Below are positions 42,084 through 45,925 of a stretch of DNA of 45,925 nt, piece by piece. The stretch lies in NCBI RefSeq assembly GCF_005889725.1, contig NZ_VCKX01000072.1:1-45925 (forward strand). The letters run 5' to 3'. Position 1 is the stretch's first letter. Each line of letters begins with the position of its first letter. A model generated the notes under the pieces. It had not been told where the DNA came from. It saw only the letters and a program-made list of their open reading frames with translations, and ran no database searches. The position numbers and the translations under genes were made by a program. The stretch comes from Nonomuraea zeae. Its GTDB lineage: Bacteria; Actinomycetota; Actinomycetes; Streptosporangiales; Streptosporangiaceae.

Positions 42084-43277
42084 TCAGGCGGCCTTGACGG
42101 GCTCGTCCCAGTCGATGTGGTGCTCGTAGATCCAGCGGCTCGGGTCGTTGCCGGTCCTGGCCATGTGCCGCATGGCCAGGCTCATGATCACGTCGCGCGG
42201 CACCCTGGCCACCGGGCTCAGCGCCTTCCAGCCGCCCGTACGGTTGCCCTGATCGACCACGCGCTCGACCCGCACGCGCCGCAGCCGCTCGTACGCGGCG
42301 AACGCCGGCTCGATGCCGGGGCCGTCGCGCAGGCACCGGGCCAGGACGACGGCGTCCTCGATGGCCATCGCCGCGCCCTGCCCGATCGACGGCGCCGTGG
42401 CGTGGGCCGCGTCGCCGATGACGATCATCCGGTCGCGGTGCCAGCGCGGCACCGAGGGCACGTCGTAGGTGTTCCAGCCGGCGAAGATCTCGTCGGTCGC
42501 CTCGATGATGTCGAGCGCGGGACCGCGGTCGCGCCTGAACAGCTCGCCCAGCCTGGCCCGCCACTCGGCGGGCGGGATCGCCGCCACGTCGGCGGGGGTG
42601 AGCTCGGTGGCCTGCGCCGGGTTCGCCGCCCACCACACCTCGCCGCCGGGGTGCGCGGTGTAGGAGAAGAAGCAGCGCTTGCCGAAGACGGCGTGCATCA
42701 TGCCGGGCTCTCCCACGGGGACGGCGCGGGCGTAGCCGCCGGTGTTGAGCAGCCCCGTGTAGCGGGCGCCGGGGGCCGCCGGATCGATGATCTCCCGGGT
42801 GCGCGAGCGCAGGCCGTCGGCGCCGATCAGCAGGTCCGCCTCGGCCGTGCTGCCGTCAGCGAACCGGGCCCGCACTCCACCGCCCCCGGGGCGCGCCGCG
42901 TCCACGAGCCGCTTGCCGTACTCGATGGGGATGTCCCTGGCGGCGGCCTGCTCGCGCAGGAACCGGTACAGGTCCGCCCGCTTGACGGTCCTGCTCACCA
43001 GGCCGTCCGCCGTGCCGTACGCGAGCTCGCCGAGCCGCCGGCCCGAGCCGCTGGTGATTGTGATGCGCGGGGTGTCGAAGCCCACCTCGCCGAGGTCGAG
43101 GTCGATCGCCCGTAAGGCGTCGAGGGCGTTCACCGCCAGGGTGAGGAAGGCGCCCACGTTGTCGGCGGTCCTGTCGTACGCCTCGTGGACCACCGCGTCG
43201 ATCCCCGCCTTGCGCAGGGCGATCGCGGCCGTGGTGCCGGCGATGCCGCCGCCGGCGACCAGTGCTGTGTATGTCAT
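42084..43277 (-). CDS. FAD-dependent monooxygenase
   Basis: 397 residues. The N-terminal FAD motif ALVAGGGIAGTTAAIALRKAGIDAVVHEA (GxGxxG) is followed by the ADLLIGADGLRSRTRE (DG) motif and RMIVIGDAAHATAPSIGQGAAMAIEDAVVLARCL (GD motif), the class A flavin monooxygenase set. Family knowledge: hydroxylates aromatic or polyketide-type compounds using NAD(P)H and O2; TetX-like proteins share this layout, but no specific substrate can be named. The ATG at 43277 lies inside the shared operator; an earlier ATG at 43295 would add residues encoded by the operator itself (SYTRC). Neither has a good ribosome binding site, so a leaderless mRNA is possible. Confidence 0.88.
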   Translation of the reverse strand: MTYTALVAGGGIAGTTAAIALRKAGIDAVVHEAYDRTADNVGAFLTLAVNALDALRAIDLDLGEVGFDTPRITITSGSGRRLGELAYGTADGLVSRTVKRADLYRFLREQAAARDIPIEYGKRLVDAARPGGGGVRARFADGSTAEADLLIGADGLRSRTREIIDPAAPGARYTGLLNTGGYARAVPVGEPGMMHAVFGKRCFFSYTAHPGGEVWWAANPAQATELTPADVAAIPPAEWRARLGELFRRDRGPALDIIEATDEIFAGWNTYDVPSVPRWHRDRMIVIGDAAHATAPSIGQGAAMAIEDAVVLARCLRDGPGIEPAFAAYERLRRVRVERVVDQGNRTGGWKALSPVARVPRDVIMSLAMRHMARTGNDPSRWIYEHHIDWDEPVKAA

Positions 43278-43298
43278 ACACCGAGTGTATGACATACA
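43268..43298. promoter_or_regulatory. Double palindromic TetR operator between monooxygenase and tetR-type genes
   Basis: TGTATGTCATACA (43268-43280) and TGTATGACATACA (43286-43298) are reverse complements of each other, separated by CCGAG. Each is itself a palindrome (TGTATG-n-CATACA). Two regulator dimers could bind 18 bp apart. The monooxygenase start codon sits inside the left copy and the regulator ATG is nine bases to the right. Confidence 0.85.
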
Positions 43299-43306
43299 CT
43301 TGTCTC

Positions 43307-44080
43307 ATGCGCGAGCACGAAAGCGGGACGAAGGACAAGCTGCCGGCCGGGCTCGACCAGCTCTGGGCCCGCCTCGACCAGCCCGCGCCCGAGCCGCGGA
43401 CCGGGCTGAGCCTCGGCCGCATCGCGCGGGCGGCGGTGGAGCTGGCCGACGCGGGCGGCCTGGAGGCGGTGTCGATGGCCAGGGTGGCCGAGCGCCTGGG
43501 GTTCACCACGATGTCGCTCTACCGGCACGTCAAGAGCAAGAACGAGCTGCTGCTGCTGATGCTCGACTCCGTCGCGGCGGTGCCGGACGAGGTGGCCGTC
43601 CCGGGCGAGGAATGGCGGGCCGGTCTGCGGCGATGGTGCCGGGCGCAGTGGGAGATGCTGCGCGCCCACGCCTGGATCGTGCACCTGCCGATCACCGGGC
43701 CGCCCGTCACGCCCAACCAGCTCGCGTGGACCGACCGCGCGCTGGCCGCCCTGGGCGGCACCGGGCTCACCGAGCGAGACAAGGCCGGCGTGGTGCTGCT
43801 GGTCGCCAACTACATGCACACCGCCGCGAGGCTGGCCGCCGAGCTCGGCCAGGCCGCGTCGGGGGAGTCGATCGCCGCCTACAGCGCGCTGCTCGGCTCG
43901 CTGGCCGACGAGCGCCGCTTCCCCGCGCTGCGCGCGGCGGCCGACGCGGGCGCGTTCGACTACCCGGCGGACCTGCCCGAGGAGGAGCGCCGCTTCGACT
44001 ACACGTTCGGCCTGGACCGGATCCTGGACGGGGTGGAGGTGCTGATCGGGTCGCGCGGCGGGGAGGCGCCGGCGGGGTGA
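43307..44080 (+). CDS. TetR-family regulator
   Basis: 257 residues. The N-terminal HTH (about 38-85: LSLGRIARAAVELADAGGLEAVSMARVAERLGFTTMSLYRHVKSKNELLLLMLDSV) is classical. The C-terminal domain is the TetR_C type (GLRRWCRAQWEMLRAHAWIVHLP, ERRFDYTFGLDRILDGVEVLIG) seen with drug- or aromatic-sensing members. It diverges from the monooxygenase gene and presumably represses both through the double palindrome. ATG 43307 is chosen because the longer frame from 43262 is encoded by the operator. Confidence 0.9.
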   Translation: MREHESGTKDKLPAGLDQLWARLDQPAPEPRTGLSLGRIARAAVELADAGGLEAVSMARVAERLGFTTMSLYRHVKSKNELLLLMLDSVAAVPDEVAVPGEEWRAGLRRWCRAQWEMLRAHAWIVHLPITGPPVTPNQLAWTDRALAALGGTGLTERDKAGVVLLVANYMHTAARLAAELGQAASGESIAAYSALLGSLADERRFPALRAAADAGAFDYPADLPEEERRFDYTFGLDRILDGVEVLIGSRGGEAPAG

Positions 44081-44108
44081 CCGCCCCGCCGCTTCCCGAC
44101 GGGACCGG

Positions 44109-45125
44109 TCAGGTCAGGGCGTCGAGCGCGCGGTCCACGTCCGCGGCGGTGGTGTAGACGTGGAAGCTGGCGCGTACCCGGCCCGCCCGCACGGCCGCGC
44201 GGATCCCCGCCGCGGCGAGCCGCTCCCCGGGGGCGTCCACGGAGACGATGGCGCTGTCGGCGGGTTCGAGGCCGAGGCCGGCCCTGAAGCGGTTGGCCAG
44301 GCCGACGTCGTGGTCGCGAATCTGCTCGACGCCGATCTCGCTGAGCAGCTCGATGGCCGGGGCGGCGCCGACGAAGGAGAACCAGGCCGGCGACAGGTCG
44401 AACGCGCGGGCGTCGTCCGCCAGCCGCAGCGGCGGGCCGTAGTAGGAGCCGCCCTCGTCGGCGCCGGCGTACCAGTTGGCGGCCAGGGGGCGCATGCGCT
44501 CGCGCAGTCGGGGCGACAGGTAGCCGAAGGCGGCGCCGCGCGGGGCCATGAGCCACTTGTACGCGGCGCAGGCGAGGGCGTCGACGCCCTCGACGTCCAC
44601 GGGCAGCCAGCCGCAGGCCTGCGAGACGTCGACGATGACGAGCGCGTCGCAGGCCCGGGCGGCGGCCACGATGTCCCGCAGCGGGGCGACCTCGCCGGTG
44701 GCGGACTGGACGAGGCTGAAGGCCACGGCGGCGGTACGGCCGGTGACGGCGTCGGCGAGCCGGCCGGCGGGGACGGTCTCGACGTCCGCGGCCACGGCCC
44801 AGGGGAACAGGTTGCTGGTGAACTCGATCTCCGGCACCACCACGCGGGCGCCCGGCGGGAGCGCGGTGGCCACCGTGGACATGATCTGGGAGACGGTGGA
44901 GCTGACGGTCACGTCCTCGGCGGGCGCGCCGACCAGGCGGGCGAACGCGGCGCGGGAGCGGCCCACGGAGGCGTCCCAGGGCTGCCAGTCGCTGCTGCCG
45001 TGCCGCCACTCGGTGAGGACGGCCTGGAGCTCCTCGAAGGCGTGGCGCGGGGGGATGCCGTAGGAGGCGGTGTTGAGCCAGCCGGGATCGGCGTCCCAGA
45101 GCTTGGCCGCCGTGGCGATGTCCAT
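44109..45125 (-). CDS. Class V aminotransferase-fold PLP enzyme
   Basis: 338 residues. Fold markers are WLNTASYGIPP at the start, VTVSSTVSQIMSTVATALPPG, VVVPEIEFTSNLFPW, ALVIVDVSQACGWLPVDVEGVDAL (Asp that holds the pyridine nitrogen) and CAAYKWLMAPRGAAFGYL with the PLP lysine K190. The C-terminal domain ends with VRASFHVYTTAADVDRALDAL. Family knowledge: members include cysteine desulfurase-like, isopenicillin epimerase-like and kynureninase-like enzymes; no catalytic loop Cys typical of desulfurases is obvious. Cytosolic; substrate unknown. It is convergent with the tetR-type gene. Confidence 0.88.
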   Translation of the reverse strand: MDIATAAKLWDADPGWLNTASYGIPPRHAFEELQAVLTEWRHGSSDWQPWDASVGRSRAAFARLVGAPAEDVTVSSTVSQIMSTVATALPPGARVVVPEIEFTSNLFPWAVAADVETVPAGRLADAVTGRTAAVAFSLVQSATGEVAPLRDIVAAARACDALVIVDVSQACGWLPVDVEGVDALACAAYKWLMAPRGAAFGYLSPRLRERMRPLAANWYAGADEGGSYYGPPLRLADDARAFDLSPAWFSFVGAAPAIELLSEIGVEQIRDHDVGLANRFRAGLGLEPADSAIVSVDAPGERLAAAGIRAAVRAGRVRASFHVYTTAADVDRALDALT

Positions 45126-45183
45126 GACCTCAGCCTAGGAGGCGAGCCGCCGCCCGGCCGCGGGGCACCGTGAGACTCGTCAT

Positions 45184-45200
45184 GGCTACTTTCGGTAGCC
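45184..45200. promoter_or_regulatory. Short inverted repeat upstream of the PLAT-like gene
   Basis: GGCTAC (45184-45189) and GTAGCC (45195-45200) flank TTTCG, about 60 bp from the aminotransferase start and about 130 bp from the PLAT-like ATG. It could be an operator in this divergent region. Confidence 0.3.
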
Positions 45201-45332
45201 TTGACGCTACACAGAGTTACGGTAAAGGTGGGCTGAGACGCCAGTTCCGGGCAGCAGGTTTCCCGCCGCCGTCCCGCCTCGCCGGCGCCGGTGTCCAGGA
45301 CGCTGCTCGTCGTTCCACCGAAAGGAGCTGTC

Positions 45333-45803
45333 ATGCCAGCAGACCCGACGCCCGCCGCAGAGCCCATCGTCTCCATCGCCGTGCGCGTCCTCACCGCAGG
45401 AGACGACCCCGACGGCACGCTGGGTAACGTCCACCGCGGACAGGGCCACGTCCACCTGGGGATCGCCGGGCGCGAGTTCGCCCTGGAGCGGACCGACATC
45501 ACCGGCTTCCAGCAGCACGCCGACGACACGTACGTCTTCGGCGAGGGCAGCAACGTGCACAGGCCGGACTGGAACGACCCCCGCCACCCGCCCCGCGACG
45601 TCGACGACCTGCGCCGCCACCCGGTCTACCTGCGCTTCACCCCGCCGGCGGACTGTCTCGACGACGACTGGCACCTGGAGCGCGTCGACGTCACGGTGAC
45701 CAAGGCCGGCGGCGGGACGCTCTCCTACGTGGCGCTGCCCGGCGACCCCTCGCTCTGGCTGGGCTACGAGTCCGGCCTGACCGTCTACCTCGATCGGCGC
45801 TAG
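45333..45803 (+). CDS. Small PLAT/LH2-like domain protein
   Basis: 156 residues. IVSIAVRVLTAGDDPDGTLGNVHLGI-like strands, REFALERTDITGFQQHADDTYVFGEGSNV, then PVYLRFTP, DDDWHLERVDVTVT and WLGYESGLTVYLDRR give the beta-sandwich pattern of a PLAT domain, with acidic loops that could bind calcium. No signal peptide. Family knowledge: PLAT domains mediate lipid or protein contacts. RBS AAAGGAG ends a few bases before the ATG at 45333, which fixes the start. Function unknown. Confidence 0.72.
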   Translation: MPADPTPAAEPIVSIAVRVLTAGDDPDGTLGNVHRGQGHVHLGIAGREFALERTDITGFQQHADDTYVFGEGSNVHRPDWNDPRHPPRDVDDLRRHPVYLRFTPPADCLDDDWHLERVDVTVTKAGGGTLSYVALPGDPSLWLGYESGLTVYLDRR

Positions 45804-45829
45804 CCCCGTTTTCCGCACGTGAGTGATCT

Positions 45830-45925
45830 TCAGCGGAGGTCTCGTGGATCGATGTTGAGCAGGTCCAGGAGGTGGAGTTGGAGGTCGGTGGGTTGCGGGA
45901 TGGTCGGGGGTGACTGGCCGGTGCC
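45830..45925 (-). CDS. C-terminal end of an unidentified gene running off the window
   Basis: The last 31 residues of a minus-strand frame open to the window edge, ending LQLHLLDLLNIDPRDLR and a TGA at 45832-45830. The leucine-rich helix and composition resemble the end of some transposases, but 31 residues are too few to name it. Confidence 0.35.
   Translation of the reverse strand, partial: GTGQSPPTIPQPTDLQLHLLDLLNIDPRDLR

Noticed and set aside
44816..44825. TGGTGAACTC match to the candidate ROK site
   Set aside because: Inside the aminotransferase gene as ordinary Glu-Phe-Thr codons, without the inverted partner half.

Overview
This window is high-GC actinobacterial DNA. Protein style, GTG/TTG starts, ATGA-type stop/start overlaps and rare TTA codons suggest a filamentous, Nonomuraea/Streptosporangium-like soil actinomycete; that placement is inference, since no rRNA or tRNA gene is present. 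About 37 intact or partial genes were read, plus one clear pseudogene.

Left part (1-19 kb): mixed accessory and housekeeping genes. A quinone reductase tail is followed by a decayed DUF2637 gene and an XRE-type regulator, which look like the scar of an integrative element. Next come an aminoglycoside-phosphotransferase-fold kinase, a secreted S1 serine protease, a transporter ATPase without its membrane domain that is translationally coupled to a type I signal peptidase, and a coupled DUF5994/STAS pair. A minus-strand sugar cluster (9.1-14.0 kb) holds two GT4 glycosyltransferases, an alpha/alpha-barrel-like protein and a GH130 enzyme. It is followed by an alpha/beta hydrolase, an SDR paired with a cytosolic NMT1/THI5-like protein, and a DUF5685 protein with a cysteine-rich tail.

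Centre and right (18.5-41.2 kb): two carbohydrate-scavenging loci back to back. Locus 1 has a ROK regulator diverging from a GH20 hexosaminidase, a secreted PLD-like protein, a CUT1-type ABC importer (binding lipoprotein and two permeases, no ATPase), a secreted 5'-nucleotidase-like phosphoesterase and a secreted zinc-metallopeptidase with a discoidin-like domain. Locus 2 has a LacI regulator diverging from a GH127 beta-L-arabinofuranosidase-like enzyme, a Tat-lipoprotein importer (again without ATPase) and a secreted HEFGH metallopeptidase. A paralogous HEYGH metallopeptidase carrying the same discoidin-like domain lies just downstream of lacI. Together the loci look built to take apart extracellular glycoproteins (protease plus exo-glycosidase plus sugar uptake); GH127 points to hydroxyproline-rich, extensin-like plant material.

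The most striking structure is a perfect 375-bp inverted repeat (29086-29460 / 31132-31506). It encodes the discoidin-like domain of two oppositely oriented metallopeptidase genes. Recombination between the copies would flip about 1.7 kb and fuse the two peptidases in frame. A second pattern is TTA leucine codons placed in the signal-peptide regions of six of the secreted proteins.

Right end (41.3-45.9 kb): a ThuA-like protein, a divergent FAD-monooxygenase/TetR pair sharing a double palindromic operator, a class V aminotransferase-fold enzyme, a PLAT-like small protein and the C-terminal end of an unidentified gene running off the window.
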